Origin: Symsagittifera roscoffensis
Lineage: Eukaryota; Xenacoelomorpha; Acoela; Convolutidae
Direction: 5' to 3'
DNA: 64,000 bases
Assembly (NCBI RefSeq): GCF_963678635.1
Contig: NC_087071.1
Location: 22,954,013 to 23,018,012, forward strand
Shown: positions 10,975-22,645 of the stretch, one piece after another
Numbering within the stretch: position 1 is the first letter of the stretch
Layout of the letters: the number at the start of each line of letters is the position of its first letter
Notes under the pieces: model-generated
Database searches by the model: none
Seen by the model: only the letters and a program-made list of their open reading frames with translations
Told to the model about the DNA's origin: nothing
Translations under genes and position numbers: made by a program

Positions 10975-12758
10975 AAAACAAAATTTTGCTCCAAAAAATT
11001 TTGGCATTATAAATCATTTCTTATCAAAAAGAAGCGATTAATTTTGAATTTTAAGAAACAGTTTATAAAAAAGCATTTTTTAAGATTATTGCGCTTGAAA
11101 CTTCAATGCGGATGTTCTATAATTTTGAATCGTTATATTTTTCTGACCACTCTCGCAGGAGCGGAAAGGAACATAATAGTTGTTAGTTTTTCATCCTGAT
11201 TTCAGTTGAAGTAAATAAAATTTTCAAGCAGCGAAATGAAGTACAGAAATGAATCAATCAAGTAAATTTCGAAGAACTATTTTTAATGTTGCTATGCTGA
11301 AGCTGACAAAAAGCTTTTCGGGTCTGTTTTTTTCCAGTTTTACAGCGAATTTTCAGCAGAGCAGGTATTTAATCATCCTCCTAGTATATGTTTTTTGTAC
11401 CGGTCTTCCTAACTTAATTACGCTGATAGTTTCCCATAATGCACAATATTCTATTCGGCTTCTGCTGCCCTAGAAATGGGCTAAAATTTTGAGATAAAAA
11501 GTTTGGAAAAATTACAGTTTTGGAGCACAGTGTGCTACTTGCATGTCAACAGGTTACTCTTGTTTAAGTATGCGGGTACACAAAAATCATACTTGAAATT
11601 TTCATCATTAAATACGCCGGAACATTCCGTTCTGTTTATCAAACTAATTGACTGAAAACGTTTTGCAATTTTGCACGCCTTTTTTTCCACGCGAGCTTTT
11701 TTATTGACCAGATGACCGACCCTTTGAGTCACGAATGGTGTCGAGCGTGTCGGCGAAAGGTAAGAATTAACAAACAAAAGGTAAAAATTCAGATGCTTGC
11801 TCAAAATGCATCTTTTGAAAAACATAACTAAACATCAGTTCTAAGACTCATGCGGGGTTCACGGATGAAAAACTTGGCAAGGTTCTGAAAAAAGACCAAC
11901 GCTAAAACCTACAATTGCAGATTGATACATGCAAATAAATATTTGTCAGTCGCAACTAAAATGTTCTAGTAATTTGATAAACTAAAAAAATAAAAATATT
12001 TCTTTTTTCACAAAATGGTAATCATTGCAGCTAGGTTAAGTCTGAACTCCGCTGAATTATTGATGCTTGCACCGAAGTTTTCGCAAGTACATTTTGCAAC
12101 TTTGCCCAATTTTTTTCTCGGCGCGAACGTTTTTTTTGACCAGATGCCCGACCCCTGTTTTCACGAGTTGTGTCGAGTGTATCGGCCCAGTTTTGAAAAA
12201 TTGAGTCTTCGTCTGGAAGTGGATATCACTTCTAGAAACAGATAGCATTTTTTTTCTATTTAATATTTCTAACGAGCCTTTTTTTGTTTTCAAAACGTTA
12301 ATACTTTTAGGAGTTAACAATGAAATATTAAACAACTCAACCAATTTGAAAGTTTAACTTCTCAATTTGATATTTTGAACTCAAACTCGATAAACCGTTA
12401 TTCACTCACAAAGTATCATTGCAAATACCACAATCAGATCAAATGTTTGTTTCGCAAAAATGACCTCGTTGGAAAATCTTCAGCTTTTTACCTACAATGT
12501 CTTCAATTTGCTCACACTTTGAACCTATTAAGGTAACTTATCGAAAATAATCATCCGATGATTGACAAGACTTCTTGTTCCAGACGAACCTTCAATTTTT
12601 TAATTTACACAAAACTATATCAATAAAAGATTCATGGTCATAAACGATAATCTTACGTCGTCTAATTAGACCGTACTTTTTTATTCAAAACTGTTTCTAA
12701 ACTCCAAGAGAAGAAAACTTTATTCACCTTTTTCATTTTACACATAAAAAGAAAAATC
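10975..12758. other. Intergenic region upstream of the protease exon
   Basis: Holds the repeat pairs listed separately. No conserved gene was found. Minus-strand frames at 11680-11770 and 12085-12190 share a GHLV.KK.R.EKK pattern, which comes from a local duplication. Confidence 0.4.
11680..12190. repeat. Local duplication of about 90-bp segments and dispersed repeat copy 2
   Basis: 11680-11770 and 12085-12190 both carry TTGACCAGATG[A/C]CCGACCC, then TCACGA, then TGTCGAG[C/T]GT in the same order. Between them 11766-12080 is the partner of 8040-8360. A small exon family is possible but unsupported. Confidence 0.4.
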
Positions 12759-13050
12759 ATGTTTTCGCTTTGCCTTACACAGGTTTTATATTTTTCCTAC
12801 TTTATCTTATTTCATTCCGCTGTCAATTTTGAGGATCCAAGTTCATTTTCAGCAACCAAAAATTACAGAGAAAGTATCAACACCATCACCAAGAAAAAAT
12901 CGCAATCACTTATCATTAATGGATTGGAACCACCCCCTAGATTGTTCTACGCTCGATTGACATTTAGAAATAATATTCCGTTTTGTGGCGCTACAATTAT
13001 TCACGAAAAGTTTGCGCTGACTACTGCATTCTGTGTAGGAAACCACAGTG
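12759..13050 (+). CDS. First exon of a secreted trypsin-like serine protease homologue
   Basis: The ATG at 12759 opens 97 codons ending at a good GTGAGT donor (13051), phase 1. Residues 1-20 are a hydrophobic signal peptide. Residues 21-50 form a short pro-region ending in KKKSQS. IING at 52-55 matches the activated N-terminus of S1A proteases (usually IVGG). FCGAT near 76-80 is the first Cys block. TTAFCV at 88-93 aligns with the TAAHC motif, so the catalytic His (chymotrypsin His57) is Phe91. If complete it would be a catalytically dead secreted homologue, of the kind known from invertebrate immunity and development. The exon boundary just after this block is usual for trypsins. Downstream exons (Asp and Ser parts) were not found; the assembly gap and a BEL relic follow, so the gene may be broken. 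Confidence 0.65.
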
Positions 13051-13653
13051 GTGAGTTTTTTTAATTGTTCTTCAAACTAACCCGAGTTGAAGTTTTGGCT
13101 ACTTTTTTTTCATGGCCATAATTGAAAATAGTAGGAACGTTTGAGAAAAAAACAATCCCTGGGAAGCTTCAAATTTTGAAATACTAAGATCAAATAGACT
13201 TTTTGAAATTTACATAGGTTCTTTTTGTTCGGCAATTTCTAAATGTTCCTCCCAAATTTGCCATGAAAACCTAAGAAAGTTCGAAAAACGACGATTTATG
13301 CAATGAAGGCAATGTTTCTATTCAAATTTCTTCGAATGAACTGCTTCTTTCCCTATCAAACCTCGAGTAACCCGATCTCATCATACATCAAATAATGTCT
13401 AATCAATTCTCAGCATGCATCGTTTTTCGATTAAATTGTCGCTTTAGCATCGCTGTTGTTTTTTTTGTTCGACTTCTTTGATGAAATTGACGGAATATTT
13501 GTGCTTTGGTAAGGTTGTTCTTCTCCAGTCACATTTTGATATTTTCCTTTTTGACATTTTATTTACATCAGCCAAAAAGTTTTGTTGTAGTGAGCTCAAT
13601 TTAAAAAAATCAACCTCGATTTTTTTTGTGACGTTAGAGGAGTTTATAGACTT
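13051..13653. other. Intron 1 of the protease-like gene, running into the gap
   Basis: AT-rich, with a donor at its left edge. No second exon with protease similarity was recognised before the gap. Confidence 0.4.
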
Positions 13654-13853
13654 NNNNNNNNNNNNNNNNNNNNNNNNNNNNNNNNNNNNNNNNNNNNNNN
13701 NNNNNNNNNNNNNNNNNNNNNNNNNNNNNNNNNNNNNNNNNNNNNNNNNNNNNNNNNNNNNNNNNNNNNNNNNNNNNNNNNNNNNNNNNNNNNNNNNNNN
13801 NNNNNNNNNNNNNNNNNNNNNNNNNNNNNNNNNNNNNNNNNNNNNNNNNNNNN
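13654..13853. other. Assembly gap (200 N)
   Basis: Exactly 200 N, probably a fixed-size gap placeholder. It separates the protease-like exon from the BEL/Pao relic, so their distance is unknown. Confidence 0.98.
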
Positions 13854-13911
13854 TGATGGAAGGAGAAGCTAGATACTTAGATATCGGTTGGTTTTCAGGA
13901 AAAAAGCGATC

Positions 13912-14790
13912 TCATGCACGATCCTCTTTCCAAACATCTTGAAAGATAATCTTCATTGTTATTGCTAATGGGGTGATGATACCAAGAGGGTCGAAGAAGC
14001 AAACGATAACTGACAAAACTTTCTGTAAAAGGTAGTTTCTTCCTGCAGTACCCAATTTTGACAGTTTTTTTGTGAATGAGGACGTTTCTGTTTTTATTAA
14101 ATATAACACACTGATTTGATTTTTTTGCGTCACGCTGATCAACCAGATAGACTACGAAAGTTGTCTGATTGGAAACAAACTTCGCCAGGTTTAATCCAAT
14201 TTTTCTGAGAGTAGATTTAAGGTTCTGTGAGGACATGAGTGTTTTACCATTTTTAATACAGTCCACAAAATCGTCCAGGTAGAAGCTATTTCGAGTTAGC
14301 TGCTTAATTTTCTCAGTTGGTGCGAAGTCATTCAGATGCTTGCTGTAAAACAAAAATAGCTAATGATGACGAATACCTCGCTGCAAAATTGAGTCGTGTA
14401 TATCGATATTGTTTTATGAGGTTGTTTAATAGTCAAAGAAAGCGGCGAGCTGATCTTTTTTCCATGATAGCAATCTAAACACACATGACTTCCACGTATG
14501 CTGTTACAAAGGCACTTGATTATTTGCATGACACACATGACTTCCACGTAGCAATCTAAACACACATGACTTCCACGTATGCTGTTACAAAGGCACAAAG
14601 GCAATTGCTTATGTTTAAATTGCTCTCGCGAAAACACAGGAGCAATTTAACCAAAATTTCGATAAAATCAGATCCCATTAGAAGTATTTTGTTGACTGAG
14701 TTTCTCTTGAACATTAATGCTTCATTAGACAGTCGTCGAGATTTTCCCACTTTATTTGCGTTTGAGATGAGATGATGTGGCAGGTGCCGT
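13912..14790 (-). pseudogene. BEL/Pao reverse transcriptase remnants
   Basis: Reading from high to low coordinate: HLPHHLISNANKVGK then NKILLMGSDF (about 14640-14790) match the conserved start of Pao RT (HxPHHxV...NxxLLxGPD). SFYLDDFVDCI (about 14270-14300) is the YxDD catalytic core. LSVIVCFFDPLGIITPL (about 13960-14030) is the diagnostic FDPLG segment after RT, followed by KIIFQDVWKED. Different frames and stops, plus the local duplication at 14470-14596, show that it is dead. Confidence 0.8.
14470..14596. repeat. 46-bp direct repeat inside the RT relic
   Basis: 14470-14515 and 14551-14596 are identical by eye (start GCAATCTAAACACACATGAC), with a partial third copy at 14532-14550. It is a local tandem duplication that post-dates or accompanied decay of the element. 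Confidence 0.85.
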
Positions 14791-15014
14791 AATAGTTCTG
14801 CTGGTGGTTCATTTTTTTTTGTAAAACTTCTCGATGTTTGTTTCCAATGTCTTATGGTACATCACTGAGAGAATAGAGGCACCTGTATGTCGTATTTTTT
14901 GAAGGAGAGTTTCTTAAGCCTCTTTATCACTAACAGAAGTCAGTTTAGGGTGCTCATTTTCAGTTGGTGCAGTTTCTACTGACCAAAAAAAATTGTAATG
15001 AAGTCTGCAAGTGT

Positions 15015-15290
15015 TCAATTGTCATTCAGGGTTGCTAAGGTCAATTCTTTGACGAACGCTTTGCAGCTACGCGAAAGAAAAAGAACTTCTTCGATACCAT
15101 TTTGTCGTTTTTTTTTGATTGGTTCGGTAATAGTCCAACCTAAGAGGTTTCGAACTGCAAACGGAATACTTTTGGACCCTTGCAAGAATTCTTGCTCAAT
15201 GATGTACTGCTGTGCGTCAATGCCTAGAAGAACTTGACTTTTGTTGCTTGTTAATTGTGAGAAAGCAAAATGCTGTAGATCAGAATACAT
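15015..15290 (-). pseudogene. BEL/Pao protease-region fragment
   Basis: The frame contains QVLLGIDAQQYI, then FLQGSKSIPFAVRNLLGWTI. This corresponds to the LLIGxDxxxxI...GPxAxxTxLGWxxxG block that follows the retropepsin active site in Pao polyproteins. The Asp-Ser/Thr-Gly active site itself was not found in the same frame. It sits between the gag and RT remnants. Confidence 0.7.
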
Positions 15291-15588
15291 TGCAGAGAGT
15301 TCTTTGGTTTCTGCAATCAGAGCGTCATTGAAAAGCTGGTATCCAACGAAGTAGACCTAGCTCAAACGGAGGAAAAGGTTTACTGCTGTTATATAGCCCT
15401 GCGAGAAAACGTACTAGATTTGCTTTCTTTGATGAGCGCTCAAAAGCTGTTGCTACAAAAAGCTTTTTTTTTTTTTTTGGAGCCTTATGTTTGAAAATAG
15501 GCATTTTTCAGTGATTCACAAAGCGGGGTTTTGTTGTTCATGGCAGCAATTGCTTGCGCTTAATTAAAATTGTGATCAAGAAGCAATA

Positions 15589-16440
15589 AATCATGTTTGC
15601 AATTGCAATGCTGGCAAACTTTTTTGGAAAAGCCTTCTCGTGATGAATGGTTTCCACTGATACAGTGTAGTGTAGCAAAGGTTTTTTTTTTCATTTAATT
15701 GTTGAGTTACAGAAAGTTTTTGGAATTTTTGAGCATTTTCTAATATGTTGATCTTGTTGATTCGTGATAATGTGACTGGGTTTAATATGATTCTGTTACT
15801 GCTACTTTGTCTATCTTGCGTATTTAAATTTTAGTTTCCTTATTATTAGGCTGTTGAATAATCTGCTTCTTGGAGCTTCCTTTCCAGTGATTCGGATGTA
15901 AACTATTGAAAATTTTTGCAAATGAACGTTGCTGTTGATTGAAGAGGTTTGGGGTTGAGTTGAGTTATGGTTTCTTGTAAGTGTTCACAGGCTCGTGCCT
16001 ATCTATCCATCCGCCATGAAAAATCTACGATTCCCGGGAATGCTAGGTTGTTGTCAATCAAATGTTCACTCCTCTTCATTGTTAGTGAAAAGTTTAATTT
16101 ATACCTGGCTTTCGCAGAAAACAACTTGATTTTAGGTCGGCGCTAAAGCCTGAAAGTTTGAACCAATTTTTTGAGAAAAGCAGCGTAGCTGAACCAAACT
16201 GTATGGTCTTTTAGTTGAGATCTTTGACATAACTTCATGTCTCTTTGTAAAGCGGCATTAACATGTTCATAGGAATCAGGATTGCGAAGGAATCCTGATA
16301 TGGTTTCGTTAGCTGATCCTACTACCAATGATTGTAGGTAGCTCATTTGATCCGTGTTTTTGATATTTTGTTAATGTTTAATGGCCGTTTTGAACATGCT
16401 AAACCATTCATTCCATTTGAGAGACTCTACTTTTTAACCA
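15589..16440 (-). pseudogene. BEL/Pao gag remnants
   Basis: LKWNEWFSMFKTAI (about 16380-16440) matches the LEWPxFWxxF signature of Pao gag. MSYLQSLVVGSANETISGF with ALQRDMK (16240-16346) matches the following KFxYLxSxLxGxA...GF region. CQHCNCKHDLLL (about 15589-15615) resembles the second Cys-His finger (CxxC...HHxLLH). Frames are broken between blocks. Confidence 0.65.
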
Positions 16441-16850
16441 AACGAGGATGCGGTACGTGTTTGATTTCCTGGTAAGATGGGCGTTATGATTAAAGTTTTC
16501 ATAGAAATTGATCAAAGGCATTTGGTTTGCACTGTTTTTGTTTGGTAAACGAAAAGGCTACTGGGCGATAAAGAGGACACCGCTGTTATTGAATGTATAT
16601 GAATTGCTAGTTGCTTGTTGCTTCCTATCACTGTTCTGCAATAACAAGAGTTCAGGCTAAGAGTTGGTTGTGATATTGATTCATTTTGAAAGTTGGTACT
16701 ATGAGCGAAACTGAATGCAATTACAGTTGGTGAGCTGCTAGGATGCAGGAAGAACTTTTTCGGATGAACGCTTGCCGAGCTAATTGCTGTCGAAAAAGCA
16801 CGTAAAAGGTTTCCATTAGTGTGCGCATTTGAGACGGGGGTCATCACATT

Positions 16851-18509
16851 CTAAAATTGATGAACGGCCCGTCTGAGAGATACTTCTTTGTTCAATCATG
16901 AACAGGTGGGGCTAATTTGCGGGTTCGGGAGGAGGGGGAAAAACAAGCCCAAAATGTATGACCGCAATTGCCTGGAAATGGCAGTTTTTAGTCGATTGAA
17001 AGTTTTGTGAAGATGTTCTTTCTATCTGTAAAACAAAAAGCTAATTCGTTGATTGAGGTATGTTAGGCTACTGAAAAAGAGTAAATTCAATGTTGGAAGT
17101 CATTAAAAAGAGATTGTTCAAGTTTTTTGAAAAAACCAAGTTAACATCAAGTTAAACTTGCTAAATGTTTATCTGGTTTTTAAAAGATAGTAGTTCTTTT
17201 TGACAAAATCTGAACTAAGACTGTTTCCATTATGTTGCTTGGCAGTTCTGCTGAAGTATTTTTATTATCAGTAATTTTATGATTTCGTTGTAAATTTTCG
17301 AAATCTATATTTGATTTTCTTAGACAATTAGTGTAGAGAACGGAATTTCTTTGTTACCGATGTTCTAAGAGAATGATAAAACACTTTTCGCGGGCTGGTT
17401 TTTTTTTTCTCCAGACAAGATCCGATTTTTATCAAGCAATTTTTGACGGGTGTTTTTGTACAGTTAGAAAATTGTCAAGCCATGAGCTCAAATTATGATT
17501 ACTCTGCGATCGCGTTTGAGAAACATATGAGCATTTGAAAGTTCAGCCAATTTAAGATAGTCAATGCTCGATCTTTACCAGTATCACTTCAACTAGGAAC
17601 ACGAGCGGCAGTTTAAACAAGATCCCAAACTATGAGTTGAGTTGAGGTCGGCTAACTGCTTCAAATATTGTTATAAGTGATATAGATATCGCTATGGTAT
17701 TGACGATTTTTGTTGGAGTTAATCTGACGTACAATACAAAATGTTAAACCATTTAATTTTGACCAGAGGGTTCCTCAAAGAGTGTACTTTTCAACAAGCG
17801 GAGTACCTGAAAGTTGAAATGAAGTGTGATCAAAAAGGGTGATCAGTCTAAAATTGTACAGTCTAAAAATGTAATTCTGAAAAATAATTCAATGACTATT
17901 TTATTATCGTGAACTTAAATGTAAATATTTTTTTTTACAATTTTTGGTAGTCTGTAATATGCATTTTGTCAAGGCTTACGAGCTTTTTTTGCTACAAAGG
18001 TATGGTTTTAATTTAATGTAAGGATTTGTGAACGTTTTTCTTCTATTTTTTTTACTTCAATTTTTTTCCAATTCAAAGCTACCTCAGATACCGTAAAAAC
18101 TATTTGATACACTCCGAGCTATCAGCAACACCGTTGCGAGGAGAGACTGGACATTGTTCTCGGTTGGCTTTATTCTTCATTCAAAATTCTCTTTTTATCG
18201 TTTATTTTTGGTTATTTGTCATCGCAAACTACTGAATTTTTGAGATTATATATTTTGTCCTTGCTGAATTATCTTTTAATGTCTATTTTTGGTTTTTTGT
18301 CATCGCAAGCTACTGAATTTGTCCTGGCTGAATTATGTGTGCTGAATTATATCTTTCTAAAAAGAATAAAACAGGCAATTTAGTTTTACAATACTACCAG
18401 ACGCAAAGTTCATCACTTCAATAATTTTTATATGCGGGAGTTGAAATGGAGAAAAAAAATTATCAAAACATCAAAACCTTGAGTAGATTTCGGGGATTGC
18501 TTCTCTAGG
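16851..18509. other. AT-rich stretch beyond the BEL relic
   Basis: If the BEL element had a 5' LTR and leader it should be here, but no partner LTR or primer site was recognised. No genes. Confidence 0.35.
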
Positions 18510-20890
18510 CCCCTTCACACACTCTAACTTAACGGTACCGCTAGATGTCCCTTTGGTAATGAATTCAGCGGGGCGACCGAGATTCACTACTATCCACAAC
18601 CCCGAAAGGGTTAAGTTGGTGGCAACTATTCTGTACCGTACTCTGTCACGTTTTTTTTGCTGCTCGTTAGGCTGTCTCGCACACTCTCATCGATCGCAAG
18701 AGTTTCCAGTTGTAATTAAATTCAGATGAATATTGTTCCAATTACAGAAGGCTATAGGCGGCCCGAATACAATCTAGTAATCTAATCAAAAAGAAAGGGT
18801 CCGCGACCAATCAACACCATTGCCTAATTGCAATTCAAATCCTAATTGACTTAGCTAACAATTCTCTCCTCTCTGAGAATCTTAATTAACGAACTACACG
18901 CAGTATTTTCCCACAATCACTCATTCTGACCTGCTAAAATTAATAGGGTCATTAAGGATCACTATTCCTTTGAGGTATTTTGACTAAAGTGTTAACTTCG
19001 CAATTCCTGATTCTCTAACTCGGAGAACCAACTAGACTCTAACTCGTTATCAATTGATCTCTAACTATCGAGAACCAACTACTCTCACTCGTAGCTAATT
19101 TTGTTCTCTAATTTTTGAGCATCAACTACTCTTAATAGTAGCTCGCACTGTTCTGCCTAAGGGTAGGCTATTTGTTATTCTCTATAATGTTTGTCTATTT
19201 GAGTTATACTTCGGGTTATGTCGTCCCCACAAGTCCTGACAACTACTTTGGTACTCATTTCGCAAAGTCTCAACTGAATTTTTCCTCTGACGACTCTAGT
19301 CTTAAATTCCAAGTTCATTATAGGTATCTCCAACTGAGTTGTGCAAATATCAAGTCCAATTTCATCTCCAAACTGAGTGATGTTTAATTAAGCAATCTCG
19401 CAAGGTTTTTATTTAATTATTCCATTAATGAACCTTCCCAGAGTAGGGAAGGACTCTTTTTATGGGTCGCTACTCCATTCCAAGCATTTTACGTTCCGAT
19501 CTATACCCTCTTCAAATCTCGACCTTCTAGCTATCAGGGGAACATAATTCGCTTATTAGGGGTTAAATTGTGCTAAAAATTCATCTCCGGGGAGCTGGGT
19601 AAATACCTTGTTCAATCCTGTTATTTAGCTGTCCTACTTCCCATGCTGTGCTTCTATAAATGCCAATTTCCTCTTGGACTACTTTTTCCTTAATCAGTTG
19701 AATTTCTATTAATAGCGCAATCGCGAAGCTAAGTTGAACTAAATGTTTGCCAAGCCCGCTTTAATTAGTTCCACTACTTCAGTAATACTATGTATAACTC
19801 ATATCTTTTTCAGCTTTTACTCAGTTTCCCAACAGATAAGTTCCCTCCCATAAAATATTCAGGTGACCGATTTTCATTCTCAAGTGTTAACGTTGGGGTA
19901 TAGTTGGGGTATGGGGGTAGTATCCCAGAGTTTTCATGCAATTTTAGTCCTAATCACCCAAAAGTCATTTAAAGGTCACTTCGGGGTCACCCGGGGTCAA
20001 TCTTCAACATTCAGGTTGTTTAGAATTCCATTGGAGTCCGACCTACCAAGTTTTATCCGTATCTCGTTATTACTTCCCAAGTTATCCCATTTATATTGTC
20101 CATTAAAACTTTTACCGGGAAAAGGCTATTAACACCGGAGTGAGTCACCGGAGGGGTTTCATTCACAAGAGGTCTTTTTTCGAGGATGAGTTGTATTGCC
20201 TACTGCCGCCGTAAAATCAATATGCTCTGGCTCATTATTTTGCGTAAATTGCCTGTTTCCGGTTTCAGGGGCACTTTTCCCAAGTGCTAATAACTTCAGG
20301 TCTAACCACCCAATTTTGCTCCAATAATAATACATGACGTATCTCGTCACTATCTATGATATCTCAAAGATTTAGCTCACTGCTTTCAGTGGGGTTCGAG
20401 AAACGAATCCCGGAAGTTGGGGCGGGGACTATTTGTCTAGGGCATAGCACCGGAAGCAGGGGTGCGGGGGGTCTGGGGTACCAAACTTGAGCCTCCCCTA
20501 ATTAGGTATAAAACATACTATTTTTTGGTTCCATTCCAACCGCTAGTTGCCGAGTTCTAATAAGTCCATTTGCACTTCCGGGAACCGTTATCACTTGGGG
20601 CCTTGAATCCAATGGGTCTGGATTTTTGCATGCCCGGGTCAATTCATCTCTTGTATCGGTCCTATGAGTTTCATAAAGCTAGGCCAGGTAATTTCCATTT
20701 AAGGAGGTATCACATTTGGTACCGTTTTCAAATCCTGACTATTTTTTATTGGTTTTGGTCGATTTTGCAACTTGACCAAGTGTTTACTTCACTTACTTAT
20801 CGTATTGATTCGTCAATACCAAGCTACGTACTACTCACTAATCTTCATTAAACTTCAGGCATTTCTCAAGGTAAAGCTCTCATTTTGAAC
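18510..20890. other. Unassigned block of different composition
   Basis: Less A/T-runny and visibly richer in G and C than both flanks, with many CTCTAACTC, GGGGTC and CCCGGG words. No convincing ORF on either strand. Several minus-strand frames are open for 40-60 codons with stops in between, as in an old decayed gene or element, but no domain was recognised. It could be the untranslated part or relic of another element. Confidence 0.35.
18870..19150. repeat. Degenerate tandem repeat, about 45-50 bp units
   Basis: CTCTAACT...GAGAACCAACTA...CTC..TAGCTA recurs at about 19014, 19058 and 19108 with divergence. Each unit has a small CTACTC...GTAG hairpin. Confidence 0.5.
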
Positions 20891-22148
20891 TCTAAGTTTG
20901 ACAAAAAGTGTTAGGATCACCAATCCTACTCAATGTAAAGAGGCAGTTGCGTTGAAAAAAAAATTTGTGTCTCATTTTGCTTTAAAAACTGAAAACTTTC
21001 CGATAGAACAAACAAAAATTGGAACTTTTTCTTTTTTGTACCACTTTGATTTTATGCTACTACATACTCAAACAAACAAAATACCATCCAATTTTGGCTG
21101 TAAATTTACATTTTCATGAAGAAAATCCTCATTTATGTGCCTTCTATTAGCTTTCCAGCTATCCAAGCAAATAAACGTTCCGGGAAAATTTGTTTGGCTA
21201 ATGTTATGGTGGCTTATGACAGGAAAAAAGGTTGCGGAAAACTTACTTTTTTTGCGGTAATAACGATCCATAAACACATTGTTTTGGGCGAATCCGACCG
21301 ATGTCGTTTTTTTGACGTGAAAATAAGATTTAGTCGTTTTCGACTTGTTTAAAATCCCTCTCAACAACAGCAGGCTCTCTAATAAAGGCCGTGACAAAAA
21401 CATTTTTAATGTAAGAATTCAAGTTTACAAATGAATTAAAATTATTTTGCTTGGGTAGCCAAGCTTTTTACTAGTATTTTTATCTGCTTCGAATATGTTA
21501 AATGAAATGGTTCTCTTGAAGCTTGAGTTTGACTGACTCAAATTAGCTAATTAGATCCCACCATGTTAAATTCAGTTCAATGTTTAAAAGATTATTATTG
21601 AAATTGGGCTTAGAACTAATGATTAATTTTGTTAGTTTCCTTCATATCGTGAAAAACACCAAAACTTTTACAGCTTAATTGAATAGAGATAACATTTACA
21701 AATCAATTGTCCAGAAGACTATAAACTGGAAACTCTTCACAAATCCAAGGCTGTCTTCTGCAAATAAAGTTACTTTTGAACCAATCAAAACTCAGATTTC
21801 GCTGGATTGTGCCTCTGATAAACACGTCAATTGAGCTGTTTGTTCTTATAACGTAGGGTGCTTCCTGATGTCCACCTCTCAACTTGAATCCACCTTGTCC
21901 AAATCCCACTAGATTGATGATGTTAACACAAAGTTCTTCGTTGTATACAGACTGAAAAAGGTAACGTGCTCAAATTGGAACGGTTTGCTGATTGAAAGCT
22001 GATAAAATTTACCACAGTCGAGGAGCTCCGTTTTATTTCGACTTGAGAGCTCAGCAAGGGCAATTTGTGATTGAAAATTTGCGGTCGAATAGCAACTTCA
22101 GGTCGAGCAGGAAGTCAACCGACTAAAACATACCCAGCCATACCCAGC
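20891..22148. other. AT-rich host sequence left of LTR element 1
   Basis: No gene. It ends in a direct doublet CATACCCAGC just before the LTR; the last CAGC (22145-22148) is the target site duplication of element 1. Confidence 0.5.
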
Positions 22149-22558
22149 TGGAACCTGATCTAAACTACATTTTATGATTGGATAAATTAGATATTTTACC
22201 ACTGTAAAGTATTTAATATTAACCAATCATGATCCATCTAACTAACAACCCACTTATTTGTAAGTGCTGAAATTACTTGTAATTTCAGCACCAGAGAGAT
22301 TTGAATTTAACTTAGAAATTAGTTGACTCTCCAAGAAGACTTCAGCAGCCGCAATAAACCAGTATACCCTAGATCTATTGAGCCTAGCAGAGACTAGTTA
22401 AACAACCTGAGACTAGATAGTATAAGAGTAAGATTAGGATCGGTATTAGACTCAGAATTTGCACGAATCTATCCGGCCGAAAATAAGATAGCGTGACGAG
22501 CAGACGGTGTACCCTATCCGAAATTACTCTATGAGTTAACCTCCTCGGTTCTAACTCA
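22149..22558 (+). repeat. 5' LTR of element 1 (410 bp)
   Basis: Starts TGGAACCTGATCT and ends CGGTTCTAACTCA. Differs from the 3' LTR at about five positions, implying a fairly recent insertion. Contains a TATAAGAG word in AGATAGTATAAGAGTAAG (a possible core promoter) and a perfect hairpin at 22264-22291. Confidence 0.95.
22264..22291. promoter_or_regulatory. Perfect 13-bp palindrome in the LTR
   Basis: GTGCTGAAATTAC, TT, then the exact reverse complement. Present unchanged in all four LTRs of the two elements and lost in the sister-family solo LTR. It may be a polyadenylation, termination or protein-binding structure; the role is inferred only. Confidence 0.6.
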
Positions 22559-22560
22559 TC

Positions 22561-22578
22561 TGGTGCGACCATAAGTCT
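22561..22578 (+). promoter_or_regulatory. Candidate primer binding site, element 1
   Basis: TGGTGCGACCATAAGTCT begins two bases after the 5' LTR, where a tRNA 3' end (CCA) would pair. Identical at 37625 in element 2. The cognate tRNA was not identified. Confidence 0.6.
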
Positions 22579-22645
22579 CGAACAAGACCTTAATAGCTTA
22601 GAATTAACCAAAAATAGATTAGAATTTAGACAAAACATTTTTAAA

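Larger units (their letters stand above)
13854..16850 (-). mobile_element. Degenerate BEL/Pao LTR retrotransposon, internal region
   Basis: Minus-strand fragments appear in the correct order for a Pao element: gag with its LEWxxF-like motif (about 16380-16440), gag C-terminal finger (about 15589-15615), retropepsin-region block (15015-15290), N-terminal RT block (14640-14790), YLDD catalytic block (about 14283) and the post-RT FDPLG block (about 13960). Many stops and frameshifts separate them. No LTRs were recognised; the 3' part would lie beyond the gap. An open frame at 16512-16847 may be upstream gag but has no clear similarity. Confidence 0.75.

Noticed and set aside
13478-13942. Open frame across the N gap
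   Set aside because: The frame exists only because 200 N contain no stops.
16512-16847. 111-codon minus-strand frame as intact BEL gag
   Set aside because: No gag motif was recognised in it; the real gag motifs lie at 16140-16440 in other frames.
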